From Azolla caroliniana (lineage: Eukaryota > Polypodiophyta), in NCBI GenBank assembly GCA_043228905.1, contig JBHGNT010000003.1, positions 17,980,001 through 18,044,000 on the forward strand: a stretch of 64,000 bases of DNA, written 5' to 3'. How positions within the stretch are numbered: the first letter of the stretch is position 1; the number at the start of each line of letters is the position of its first letter. Under the pieces are notes generated by a model. That model was not told where the DNA came from. It saw only the letters and a list, made by a program, of their open reading frames with translations, and did no database searches. The position numbers and the translations under genes are program-made. Positions 1-10,800 of this stretch are shown here, piece after piece.

Positions 1-534
1 GAGTAGAAGCAAAACTCTAATATGAATCAGGAAGACCATTTAGAACGGTCTGCACAAGTGAACTATCTGATATCATTTCATCAATAGAAATTAATTGTTC
101 CCTTAAATCTTTGATTTTTGTAAGAAAACATCCTTCTTTGCCTCATTTCTTGCTTGGTACAAAGTGGTAAGAGTATCCCGAGCATCCTTTGTTGTCTTAC
201 AAGAGTGAATATGGGGAATAATGGCACGTTTCACAGACAAAGCCATCAAAGCATGTGCGTAAGCATCTCTGCCATCCCGACGAAGTTGCTCTGCAGTTGG
301 TACAATAGAAATTGTAGCATGGGCATGAGCAAGATGATCAACATCCTCAACAGAATCAGTACCATCAGCATTTGTGTTCTCAACAACAGGACATTTTTTA
401 GCCCCTTGAACCACATTCCACAACCCCTTTGCTACTAATACATGGCGCATCATATAAGCCCATAGAGGGTAATTTATTCCATCCAGTTTATCCTCAACAG
501 CAAGCATTCAAAATACATCGTTGTTCTTAGCCAT
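1..534 (-). pseudogene. Copia gag fragment (5' part, runs off left edge)
   Basis: On the minus strand an ATG at 534 opens with MAKNNDVF, is stopped by TGA, and continues in the same frame from MLAVEDKLDG through NYPLWAYMMRHVLVAKGLW. This is the N-terminal pattern of Copia Gag (UBN2/retrotran_gag type). The frame continues past 103 to the motif LVQTVLNGLP, typical of the middle of this Gag, and then meets a stop near the left edge. It lies directly downstream of an LTR and primer site at 868-1159 in the same orientation, so it is the gag of that element. PR, IN and RT would lie left of the window. The early TGA and the later stop make it non-functional as read. Confidence 0.85.
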
Positions 535-867
535 GGCCGTGAACTGAACACGTTTTGATGTAAAAAAATGGACTGCTGAATGAATAAAAGGGAATAACGT
601 ACCTCTTTGACTTGAAAGATGAACAAGCGAAGAGAAAAGGGAAGCAAATCTGATTTCTGAGGGTTGTAGGAATGTCTTGGAAGACTCAAGGAGGCTTTTT
701 CTAGGATTGAATCGACTTGGAAGCAAAAAAAAAACACAACTGACAATGCGCAGAGAAAGAAAACACGCAGAAATTTGTTTTTTCAACAGCAAAAAAACGC
801 CACCACAGATGGCATAGACGGACTGCGTATGACAGCCGTTGTGTTGCTACTCAAATGTCGCTTTGTA

Positions 868-879
868 GCTCTTATACCA
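868..879 (-). promoter_or_regulatory. tRNA-type primer binding site of the left Copia element
   Basis: Read on the minus strand the bases are TGGTATAAGAGC, one base off the common plant Copia site TGGTATCAGAGC complementary to initiator tRNA-Met. It is separated by one base from the LTR end at 881, which is the expected position. Confidence 0.85.
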
Positions 880-880
880 C

Positions 881-1159
881 TGTTCGGTTCTTGCTTTGAA
901 TTATTTGTTGACATATTTTGGTAGTGATGTGTGTGAAAACACTTAGGACAATGATGTGTGAACACACTTAGGATAGTGATGTGTGTGAACACATTTAGGA
1001 CAGTAATGTGTGAACACGCTTAGGACAATGAGGTGTGTGAACACACTTAGGACTACAGGGGCATTTTTTCCCTCTTTAGGAGGTTTTTTCCCCGTCTAAA
1101 AATACTCTTACAACCCTAAAGTGGTGAAGCTTTTTGGGATTCAAAGCAAGAACCCAACA
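881..1159 (-). mobile_element. 5' LTR of the left Copia element (279 bp)
   Basis: The segment begins TG and ends CA, and its two ends form an unusually long imperfect inverted repeat: 881-900 against 1140-1159, 18 of 20 positions complementary. The minus-strand primer site abuts the 881 end, so the element runs leftward. LTRs usually have inverted ends of only 2-6 bp, so the 20-bp arms are odd. The outer flank (1160 onward) is LINE sequence, showing that the element inserted into a LINE. The partner LTR lies outside the window. Confidence 0.8.
922..1053. repeat. Short tandem repeat inside the Copia LTR (5 units of 24-28 bp)
   Basis: Five consecutive copies of a unit with the core GTGTGTGAACACACTTAGGA fill about half of the LTR. 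Each unit has an internal palindrome (GTGTG..CACAC), so it could act as repeated U3 regulatory sites. There are no unique spacers, so this is not a CRISPR array. Confidence 0.85.
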
Positions 1160-1310
1160 ATACTAAGAGGAGGTGATGACTTGAGTATCATACTAAAGAG
1201 AACACCTAGAAGGTTGAGCTCATAGACTTGGTGCTCCGGAGTACAATCCCTTCTTATAAAGGAGATACATCAAGAAAAAATTTGTATTTAGGTCCCATGG
1301 ATCAATATTG
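1160..1310 (+). pseudogene. 3' end of a LINE-B type ORF2, interrupted by the Copia LTR
   Basis: From 1163 the plus-strand frame reads LRGGDDLSIILKRTPRRLSS followed by a stop. This matches the C-terminal end of the LINE-B2 ORF at 43333 (LRGSDNVSAILKTPPRRLSS). The following 90 bases also align with the LINE-B2 3' untranslated end, including the GGTC..CAA..TGGTCTCT hairpin region. The 5' side is cut exactly at the LTR border (1159). Confidence 0.75.
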
Positions 1311-1499
1311 GTCTCTAGGGACACTAAAAATATCTATCTCTCTTTTTGGTGAAAACACAATTATATTAATAAATGTGTGTGAAAAACATTACTTACAATG
1401 GGTGTTACAATGGACTATGATCACCCACTAACTACATGGGTGGTGGATGGAACATGTTGAATTGCCAATAGGCAAGACGAACACTCCACTAAGGAAATA
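1311..1499. other. Short stretch with no recognised feature
   Basis: The bases between the LINE-B 3' end and the L1 fragment are AT-rich. I see no coding similarity in them. Confidence 0.5.
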
Positions 1500-1932
1500 A
1501 TTTCCACTTGCTCCAATAAGAAAATTGCCACATTAGTACCCCCTTCAACTTTCGTAGATATAATTTGACTCCATGCTTACCATCAAATACCAAAACATTG
1601 TGCATATCCCAATTATGACACAATCCCCAATACCTCAGAAATAGGAAAACAATCTCCATCTCTGAGTTGGGTCGACCTATGTGAATTGTGCAAACACCCG
1701 TTGTCTTGGTGTCAAATAACACCGTGATAAAACTTCCCAAATTTGAGAAATGTAGCTCCAAATCTGACAAGCTATCGGACATTGTACAAGATGATGAGTA
1801 CTATCTTCCATTTGAACATTGCAAAAGAAGTAATTGCCCATTGCTAGTCCATGTCACTTTGGAGCTAATCCCATAGGCAAACCCTCAATCAAAACTCTCC
1901 AAATGAAGACCTTTGCTACAAGTGGCACTTTA
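1500..1932 (-). pseudogene. L1-type LINE ORF2 fragment with zf-RVT domain
   Basis: Minus-strand translation from about 1932 gives KVFIWRVLIEGLPMGLAPK, a stop, then FFCNVQMEDSTHHLVQC..IACQIW. This is the order of the zf-RVT domain at the C-terminus of plant L1 elements (VFLWR....LPT, then CxxC-like, E..HL...C...IW). Several stops and a changed zinc ligand show that it is dead. It differs from the LINE-A and LINE-B families in this window. Confidence 0.7.
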
Positions 1933-2046
1933 GAATGCCAACTATGTTTTTAGATGTACCAGCATCCATAATCAGAGTTGGGTGTTTTCCATTACTGTTC
2001 AGCCTTAGATGTATTTTCCATTCTCTCTCTCTCTCCCTCTCTCTCT

Positions 2047-3290
2047 AACCGAGGCATTGTTCCGATCAATGACATTTATCCAACGTCTTTGGGAGCTCCC
2101 TAAACGAAGGTACCCAAGGTTGGCACTTATGTCATCAAGACAACTGGCTGAAAATGGCGACACTCATTGTTGGTATGCTGAAATGCAGCAATGGTTCGAG
2201 TCACATGGCAAGAGTATAAATGCACTACCCCCCGTTCCAATATAGTTTGGTCTGTCCCCACCTAAATATGACCAAAGTGGAAAAGAATAGAGTGATCTGA
2301 ACTGATATTATTAACTAGAAAACAAGATAACATGGATCAGCCCCAAAATACCACTTGGTACAAAGATGCCCCACTATAAGACACACTTCTTACATACATC
2401 GGAGGATGGATTTGTCATCAGGCCACCTTATATGGACATACATCTATCCTATGCGCTGCGTAGTGTGATAGGGCAGCTGCGAACCTCATCACATCAGCTA
2501 CGGATTGAGGTGGGCAGATATACACGACTACCTCTAGAAGAGAGAATTTGCCAATTGTGTCATCAAGGAGTGGAATCTGAAGAACACTATGTTTGTCATT
2601 GTAGTGTCTTTTATGAAATCAGAGGGAGATACCATTGCCTCTTTAAACAAGGCTTTGGCCCACTACGCAAGGTAATGGAATATGAGGACCAAAGATGCCT
2701 AGGACTTTTCTTGCTCGAGCTCAAGAGACATCCGGAAAAGTTGTTGAAGAATACAACCACACAAGCTCATCCACAAAGAACAATCACAACTTTCTTTAGC
2801 TCGATCACTCCTAATGCTAGAAGTCAACCCCAAGATACAGAAATGGGATCCAGACCAGGATATAACAAAGGGGTTACGATTGATCGGGCAATGGCAATTT
2901 GCCGTGCACAGAGGCCACGGGCCCATGGACCACGACCTCGACACCCTTGTCATCGACAAATAAAAGCCATTATCTCCCGCCATCATAGGTGCTTCCCTCG
3001 CTTCGGAGACATTTCCATTCTAGATCGACCTATGATAGAGATCTTTCGGAGACAAAAGCTACAATATACCTAACTTGAGAATCTCGCATGTGCCAAAAAC
3101 CAAATTGTCTCGTTTTTTTTTTTCATCTTATTTACTTTTATATTTACTGTGTAATATTTACTTTATTTTGATTTGTTCTCAAAGACGAGAAAACATTTAA
3201 GATGTAATCTCTTATTCGGTCTTATAGGCCATTTTGGCCTCTTAAAAGACGTTAATATATCTTTCTTTCTTTTCTTTCTTTCTCTCTCTC
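2047..3290 (+). mobile_element. LINE-A copy 1 (5'-truncated non-LTR retrotransposon)
   Basis: The copy starts directly after a CT-rich run (about 2020-2046) and holds the 3' part of ORF2, then an AT-rich 3' UTR, a conserved end (AGGCCATTTTGGCCT hairpin, then GACGTTAATATATC) and a TTTC/CT-rich tail at 3260-3290. A shorter frame at 2047-2245 ([21 protein letters not shown]) is the upstream part of the same protein and matches the minus copy at 14733-15071. It lacks the reverse transcriptase core. Confidence 0.85.
2366..3073 (+). CDS. LINE-A ORF2 C-terminal region (235 aa) with zinc-finger motif
   Basis: An open frame covers the last part of ORF2. It contains [18 protein letters not shown] at about residues 60-80, a C-x2-C...E..H....C zinc motif found downstream of the reverse transcriptase in many LINE proteins. 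A basic, arginine- and histidine-rich tail follows ([17 protein letters not shown]), ending [10 protein letters not shown]. The copy at 13957-14667 on the other strand is nearly the same protein (236 aa). Preservation of this frame in two copies suggests recent activity of the family. The first Met is simply the first ATG in the fragment, not a true start. Confidence 0.75.
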   Translation: MPHYKTHFLHTSEDGFVIRPPYMDIHLSYALRSVIGQLRTSSHQLRIEVGRYTRLPLEERICQLCHQGVESEEHYVCHCSVFYEIRGRYHCLFKQGFGPLRKVMEYEDQRCLGLFLLELKRHPEKLLKNTTTQAHPQRTITTFFSSITPNARSQPQDTEMGSRPGYNKGVTIDRAMAICRAQRPRAHGPRPRHPCHRQIKAIISRHHRCFPRFGDISILDRPMIEIFRRQKLQYT

Positions 3291-3492
3291 ACTTGAGAAT
3301 CTCACATGTGCCGAAAACCAGATTCCCTCGGCTCTTTTTATATTATTTACTTTTATATTTCTAGAGTAATATTTATTTTATTTTGATTTGTTGTTCTCAA
3401 AGACGAGACAACACGTAAGATGTAGTCTCTTTTATCGGCCATTTTGGCCTCTTAAAAAACGTTAATATATCTTTCTTTCTGTCTCTCTCTCT
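3291..3492 (+). repeat. Duplicated LINE-A 3' UTR and tail
   Basis: From ACTTGAGAATCTCACATGTGCC to the TTTC/CT tail this repeats 3072-3290 of copy 1, including the GGCCATTTTGGCC hairpin. It is head-to-tail with copy 1 and begins right after that copy's CT-rich tail. Confidence 0.8.
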
Positions 3493-3493
3493 G

Positions 3494-4560
3494 AACTGAT
3501 ATTATTAACTTGGAAAGCAAGGTGACATGGATCTGCCCCAAAATATCACTTGGTATGAAGATGGCCCACTACAAGACAGTAGACGGACAGAACATTTTTA
3601 ATAGAGCAACTACAGGACAATCATGATTGGCCATTAATTGGCTAAACTAATTGCCTTAAACCGTGTGAATGTTTCCCTACTACATGGACAGAAATAGAGC
3701 AATTATGGGAAAATCATGATTGGCCATTAGTTAGCTGAACAGTACGTACAAAGGTTTGTTAATAAACATGGATAATTTAGTGATTAACTAGACTCAAACA
3801 TGAGTAAAAAGATCAGAACCAGAGCATACATACCTAGGTGTAAGATTTACAAGGCCTAGGTTTTTCTTAGGGAGGCTGCTGTGCCTAACTTTGTCATGGA
3901 CAAGGTGCACATTTGCAGTTCCAAGAGCCACGAACTGAACTGTGGCTATTTGATACACTTGTCACACCAACTCTTCTCTATGGAGTAGAAAAGTGATGAC
4001 CAACTTAACAAGGTGAATTACTGGAAAGATCTAGAGAGACATTTAGTGTCAATGATTGCCCACATGAAAAGGAGCAAAGCATTGGTGCCCCGTGATATAA
4101 TCCGGACGGGGATGGGGGCAGCCCAAATAAATCCAACGTTTTTGGGAGCTCCCTCAAGGAAGGTACTCAAGGTTGGCACTTATGTCATCAAGACAATTGG
4201 CTGAACATGGAGACATTCATTGTTGGAAAAGAATAGAGTGAACTGATATTATTAACTTGGAAAACAAGGTAACATGGATCAGCCCCAAAATATCACTTGG
4301 TACGAACATGGCCCAGTACCTAGACACTTGGTACACGCATCATAGGATGGATTCATTATCAGGCCATCTTATATGGACATAAATCTATTCTACGTGTTGC
4401 GCAATGTGATAAGGCAGCTGTGAACCTCATCAGATCAGTTAGAGATTGAGGTATGCACAAATAGCTCTAGAAAAACGAATTCGCCAATTGTGTCATCAAG
4501 GAGTGGAATCCCAACAATATTGTGTTTGTCATTGTATATACAAAGGGAGATGAGAAATAT
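3494..4560 (+). mobile_element. LINE-A copy 2 (degenerate, rearranged)
   Basis: 3494-3577 repeats the spacer before the copy 1 ORF (compare 2297-2380). 3835-4560 then carries the upstream part of ORF2, with [15 protein letters not shown] near 3950, and resumes into the same spacer and ORF start at about 4235-4545. Many stops and internal deletions are present. 3578-3834 is AT-rich with two copies of an ATCATGATTGGCCATTA motif (about 3620 and 3715) and no coding signal. Confidence 0.7.
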
Positions 4561-4844
4561 CAAAGTTGCAAAAACGAATAACCCAAGAAAATATCATGAA
4601 CAAAATGAATAGTTTGAAATCATAACCATCTCATACAATCTTATCAACTAAGCTATAACCGATTGGTTTTTTCATTTTTTGCTCGTAAAATGCATTTTGC
4701 ATTATAATGTGTACAAGATAGATGATAAAGATCAACATTGGCAAAACTAATACCCCAACAAAATATACTGAAAAAGAAATTTGGATTTCTGGCATAACAA
4801 TATTTAAACAAACAATGTTTATAAAAGACAATAGAAAATCTTAC

Positions 4845-7800
4845 TTGATTGGCTTGAAAAGTATTGATCTTGTTGAAGGATTCTGAAGGTAAAGCTTCAT
4901 TTTTTTCATAACCTGTGGGAGATCCTTCTTAACTGCATCATCAACCTACAAGAGTATGGAAACTGTTATTCCACAGAGACTTCCAAATCATACCCAAGAA
5001 GGAGATGCATTCTCTTAACGTCCTCAATTACTCTAATGGATTATTATCGGCTGAGGACACACATACTTTGACCTTTTCAACCTTAAAACATGGAAATACA
5101 ACTCCGACATGGGTAAACTTGCTACTAAAAACATGCAACCTAAGAAGAGTTACAGTTCCAATAAAAAGTAACAACTTTATGGAGTAAATAAATTGTAAGA
5201 CCCGAAATAAAGCAAAGGTAATTCATGAGTGTCAAAACACACATTTTTAGTACTAGATGCATTGATGCCATAATCTTAAGCTTTATAGATGGCATTCACA
5301 TCTCATTCCTCCAAAATACATAGATTTTAACATTAACTCTGGTAGTATTTCCATGCTGTTCTGACATAGTTGTAACATACTTACCATACAATACTCATAG
5401 AATACATATGCTTGTAAAATACTTACCATACAATATGCATAGAATACATATGCTAAGTATTTTTAAAGTATTCTACCTTCTTTTCTTAAACACTTACGAT
5501 ATAGAACATGTGTATTCTAAAGATAAAATGTAAAATACATGTAGAATACTTTAAATGCTTCTTATGTTTACATTATATCTAACAATTGTTTTATGGCCAA
5601 ATTTTTATTTTTTATTACTTCTTTGTTTTTTTTTTTAAATTTAAATTTTTAGGAAACTTATAATAGGTCTTAAATAAGTAGAATACGTAAAACACTTAGA
5701 ATACACCAAATACGTTCAAACATTTTGAAATGGCCGTTCTAAAATGTAGAATACATGTTAAATACATCAAAGTATTCTAAAACATATTCTAAACATAAAT
5801 TAGTGGTTTTTAACAACTATAGTTGTTTCATCAAATAATTTGAAGGATAATTTATCAGATAGAACAGTCCACAACAGGCACCTTGTTGTAACCAACTAGG
5901 CTCAGAATCATGGATGAAAAAGATTTCCCTTCAAAGAAATTGTATTTTTAATGCTGGATGCTAAGCAGTGAGTCACATATCAGTTTCAATTAGACAAAAT
6001 GGATTTTTTGGGCAAGCACAAAGGAACTAAACTTAAACTGCCGCATATTGGACTCTATATTTCATGAATATTCTTACTTTAAAGCATATTATCTACAAAC
6101 TCCAGATCGTATGCAGATTTTATTACCTTGCCAACCATTTCAGTAACTTTCTCCGGAGTTGCAAAAGCTTGATCTTTTAGCAGCTTTCGTCCCTCTTCCC
6201 CACTACGTGATGTCATGGAAACTTTCACTGCTGTAACCTACAAAAAGTAAGAGAAACTAATTAAATTCTTACATTAGAATAATTCCATCTTTATAGCTTG
6301 CAAATATCCTCTTTTTCAATAGCCTTACTGCACTCAGAAAAAAATCTCTAATTACATGCAGACCTAGATCAAAGTTGCATACAAGAAGGCACACATAGCT
6401 TCATAAGAACAAAGACATGTATAAAAGGATATGTACATTCTTTGTATTTGTTATTCTTCTCTCCTGTATATGTACACTTAAGATGTAATCTCTTGTTTGG
6501 TGTTATAGGCCATTTTGGCCTCTTAAAAGACGTTAATATATCTTTCTTTCTTCATGGATTCTCATAAGTGCATGACCAGAAAGCCATGTATAGCATCATA
6601 TCTTATAGTAAGCTAACAGTTGTTATGCCTTTCATATACTATCAAGCATGAAAAATCAGAAAGTTTCAAGCATCCATGAGCTTTAAGCTCTTCACGCACA
6701 ACAAAGCAAGTTGCAAATATATATGAACACACACACACACATGCTACAAGCATCCAAGATGAACTCTTCATGCATTCCCTTGGATATCTTAAATAGGTTT
6801 AAAACCAACATAAAACATTTAACACTTTCTAAATACGCAAATAAAGAAATGAAGTTCTTATTTTTAATTTACTTTTTTGTTCTGCTTTTTCCTTGCTCTA
6901 TTCACATAGTAAAAACCCAAATCCATCATGACATTTGAGGAATAATTACATATCATCAAATATAAGTGATAACCAGCTTAAGACCAAGTCCACACTCCTT
7001 TCTTGTCATTCTTGATGTGGATAGAAAGAACAAATATTCACACCTTGTAAGAGGCAAGAATGAACTATGAAAATGAACAAGAAATCACATCTTAAAATGT
7101 TGTCTCAGGTGGAGAGCAAACAAAACTAAATCATTCTATCCCTGAAACATTTGGCTTAAGGTGAGCTCAAGGGGATGGAAATTTCTGTCTCCACATCTTG
7201 AGACCTCTAAAAGATCAAGAGGTGGATATATAGACGAATGTGACAAGAGAGCTTAACAAGCTGAATCAATAGGAAAACTTTGTACATGGGTTTGTGGAAA
7301 TCTGAAGCAAGTCAGGTGGCCTTTTACATATATTTTAAACTGCTGGTAACAAAGCATTTTTGCACCATTATGAAGAACTTGAGTTCAAGGTTTTTTGTTT
7401 ATTTTTACAATTTGGCTTTGAACTATCTCTTTGATTATTTATTAATTACATTATATTTCAATATGCTTTGAAATTTGATCCTTTTTCAGTTATGACACAA
7501 AAGTTGGTATGACAGTAGAAAACATACATATTGAGTGAGCATGGTTGATTCTAGGTGAATAATATGTACAAAATCGCAATACAGTGTGTCTATACAAGAA
7601 CTTTATAGATGGAAATCTAACACAAAAACAGAGGCAAAGGCATAACCTGTTTTAAGCATCAAAACAACCCATAAACTCCAAATCTTGTTGAAAAACTTTC
7701 CCATAAACATTCATTGGGATACTACTGTTATACAACAAGTACTCTTTATGCATAGAAGAAAGGAGGAATCTCATAAAACTATAACAGGACAATAATTAAA

Positions 7801-10800
7801 AAACAATACCCACCTTAGTTATAAATGATAGCATTGGCTCAACTGCTAGTTTGGTTATGGACATGATAAACTGTTCACATGTACTCTTTAGATTCTTCTC
7901 CAAATCCTGTCATTGCATAATGTTATATTTCTATTCAATCCTTTACATCTGTAGCACCCAGAATTAGCATACAATGTCAAGAACATTTCTTGTAGTACAC
8001 CTTTTTAGCGTCCAGATGATTTTCAGTTACACGAGGTGAAAACGCTCGTGCAAAGGTTGAACGGCTTGTGAAATCAAAGAATGATGCTTGCCCCCGAAAT
8101 ATCCTTCTTAAATGATCCTGATAACGTAGCATAACAAAGTTAAAACTCATAACAGAAAAATCTAGGAATACATGGAGCTACGTAAAGGAGGAATTAATCC
8201 TGTAGTTTGATAATAATACCACATGACAAGATTTCTTAGTTTGTATATTCTGCACTTACAAGAAGATGAGCAAAATCCAACTCCTTGTAAGTTATTGCAA
8301 AATCAATGTCAAATGGTGCAATCTGTCAACAACAATAATAAGCTCTAAGAACAATAATAGCAAATGATTTTTCATGAGTATGTTATTCAAAAATATACGA
8401 AGTTAACTGATAGAAAACGAATTTTCAGGAGCAAGTTTTATGCTACCTGTTCACGCAGTATGAGAAGATATTTGATAAGAAATAACTGGCTATCCATTTG
8501 AGAAGATTGTTTTGCAATCAATTTGCTGGCCTTCTGAAAAGTTGTGCAATCATATTTATGGTTTTAACTTCTGTAAATTTTAGAGTTGACCTCAGTTCAA
8601 TGCAATTTAACAACCAAGCTAACCTGTATTGACATAGAGCATACTGCAATTGAATCCTACAAAAAACCCCTTGTTTTAGAATACAAAAACAACTAAACAT
8701 GGAGGTCATAGGTGAATTTCAGCAATATTACCTGTGCAAGTCCAGTAAAAATTTCAGGTTCCAAGCATCTATAAAGCTTTGATAAGCATGAGAGAGTTTT
8801 CTGAAGAGGTGGGTACAAATCACTGGAAGTTTCCCTCCCCAGTTCACCCTGAATAAAATAATGATCAAGAGATGATGTTCCTGAAATTCATGCATTGTTA
8901 CCGTGCATTTTATAAGAATATGCTTGAAGAATCAGACCTCTTTATCAGAATCTGCTATCAAGTTCACCTCACGCTCAAGCCTCCCCGGATACTCCAGGTC
9001 TTCAGACGATGGTAAAAAGTTTGCAACCTGCACTCCAGATTTTTGTAAATATTGTAGAGACAATTGTCTAAATATCAAGAGATTGATTTGATCAATTTGC
9101 AGACAGGTATTTAAATTTTGGGAAAACTGTGAAATACTCAAGTTTTTTTCCCGCCCTCAAATGCCCCTAATTGTTATTTCCTGTCTTGAGAAATTATGCG
9201 GTCAATTCAACCCATTATAGTTTCTTTGGGAACTGGCCAGGCCCATTATTTGTGGGAATGACACAAATTAACAGCCCTTTCGGAAAAGGACAAAAGAACT
9301 CTGGGTTATTTCAAGGTTTTTCCTTTATACACATCTGAAAAATACATCCTAAAATTAAAATTCATTAATCCACAGAGAATTTTCTGATACGAATAAAGTA
9401 AGGCATATTCATGTGCACAATAAGATCAATCAAACCTATACCTCGTCTCGTATAAATGTCTGAGCCCGAAAAGTGACTCTTTCTTGTACATCAGCCAATA
9501 TACGTATAATTGTTGGTTTTAGAACAGCTACAGATTCCCCCCGTCGACCAATCTCCTCCTCAAGCACTTCAACTTTGAGAATTTCTACAAGCTCACACAG
9601 CAGTTCTAGATCCGCTTCATAAATGAGCTTTGGACGCAGAACATCGTAGAAAACTGTACACCTATCATTATCATTGAAGTGTTAAAAAAATACAATCTGC
9701 AGCTCTCATTAAATGTGAAGATACTTACAAAGGATCAACAAGTGGAGTAAGGTTTGAAACATCCGAGGATGATGACGAGAAGAAGTGATCAAAAAGTTGA
9801 TGTTCTGATTGGCAAACCTGTGAACTGCAAACTATTACTAACTAGCTCTATAAAAACTATCACAGAACTTCATACAAATATTTTCACAACATATTAGTTG
9901 CAACACAGATCTATTATGCTTCACACAACCCTCTTTCCATACATCCACCACTTTCCTTTTCTTTAAGCTTTCAACTTATTATGGGAGAGGGAGATTTCTA
10001 TATAAGACCAAACATCCGTCATAGCAACTAAACGATTACCTGCATCAGGTAGGCACAACCTTGTCGTGTGAAAGATGCCAATGCTTCACTCTTGGAATAT
10101 TCTAGAATGCGTTGCCGAACTACTCCTCGAACCTGTGGCACAAAATAAGCAGTACCATTTCTGCTATTGCACACTTCGCCATGGGAGAAAAGGTAAAAAG
10201 GTGGTTTTACACACAAAAGTGGCATACAAGAGATAAACGCTGCTCACAGTAAAGGGATTGACAATCTTCTAGAATCTGTGCATATTCCATCCTTGATTTC
10301 CTACTCTCTACCTCCTCCATCAATGGCTTAATCTGTAAAACCAGTAATTAAGCATCAACATTTTCTCATAAGTCTCAGATCTACAAACATTGTCTTTCAC
10401 CAAAGTTTTACCTCACTAGCTGCAGCTTTGAACCGTACATACAAAACTGATGTCTCTGCTGCCTCTGATAAAGGCGCTTTTCCATGAACAGAAGCACTTT
10501 CTTTGATACCTGTTTGCACCTATTTTAAATACAATTGATCAACACAAGCCTTCCTAAACCTCCAACATTCTTAATACAAACCCCTGTTGCGAGTTAGAGG
10601 AAAACATCAACTCTCCTTTTATATATATCACAGGCAGTATTGGTTGGTTATTGTGCCTGCTCTTTTCAGAGAAAAATAAAAATGAATAGGAAAGACCCTC
10701 ATTTATTAATAAAAAGTTGAGAGTTATCTCATTGTGAAATATTCTACACTTTTTCTTTTACCGACTTTTTATTTCACTGTGGAAATATGAAGAAAACACA

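Noticed and set aside
922-1053. Regular short repeats considered as a CRISPR array
   Set aside because: Direct tandem units without unique spacers, inside a plant LTR.
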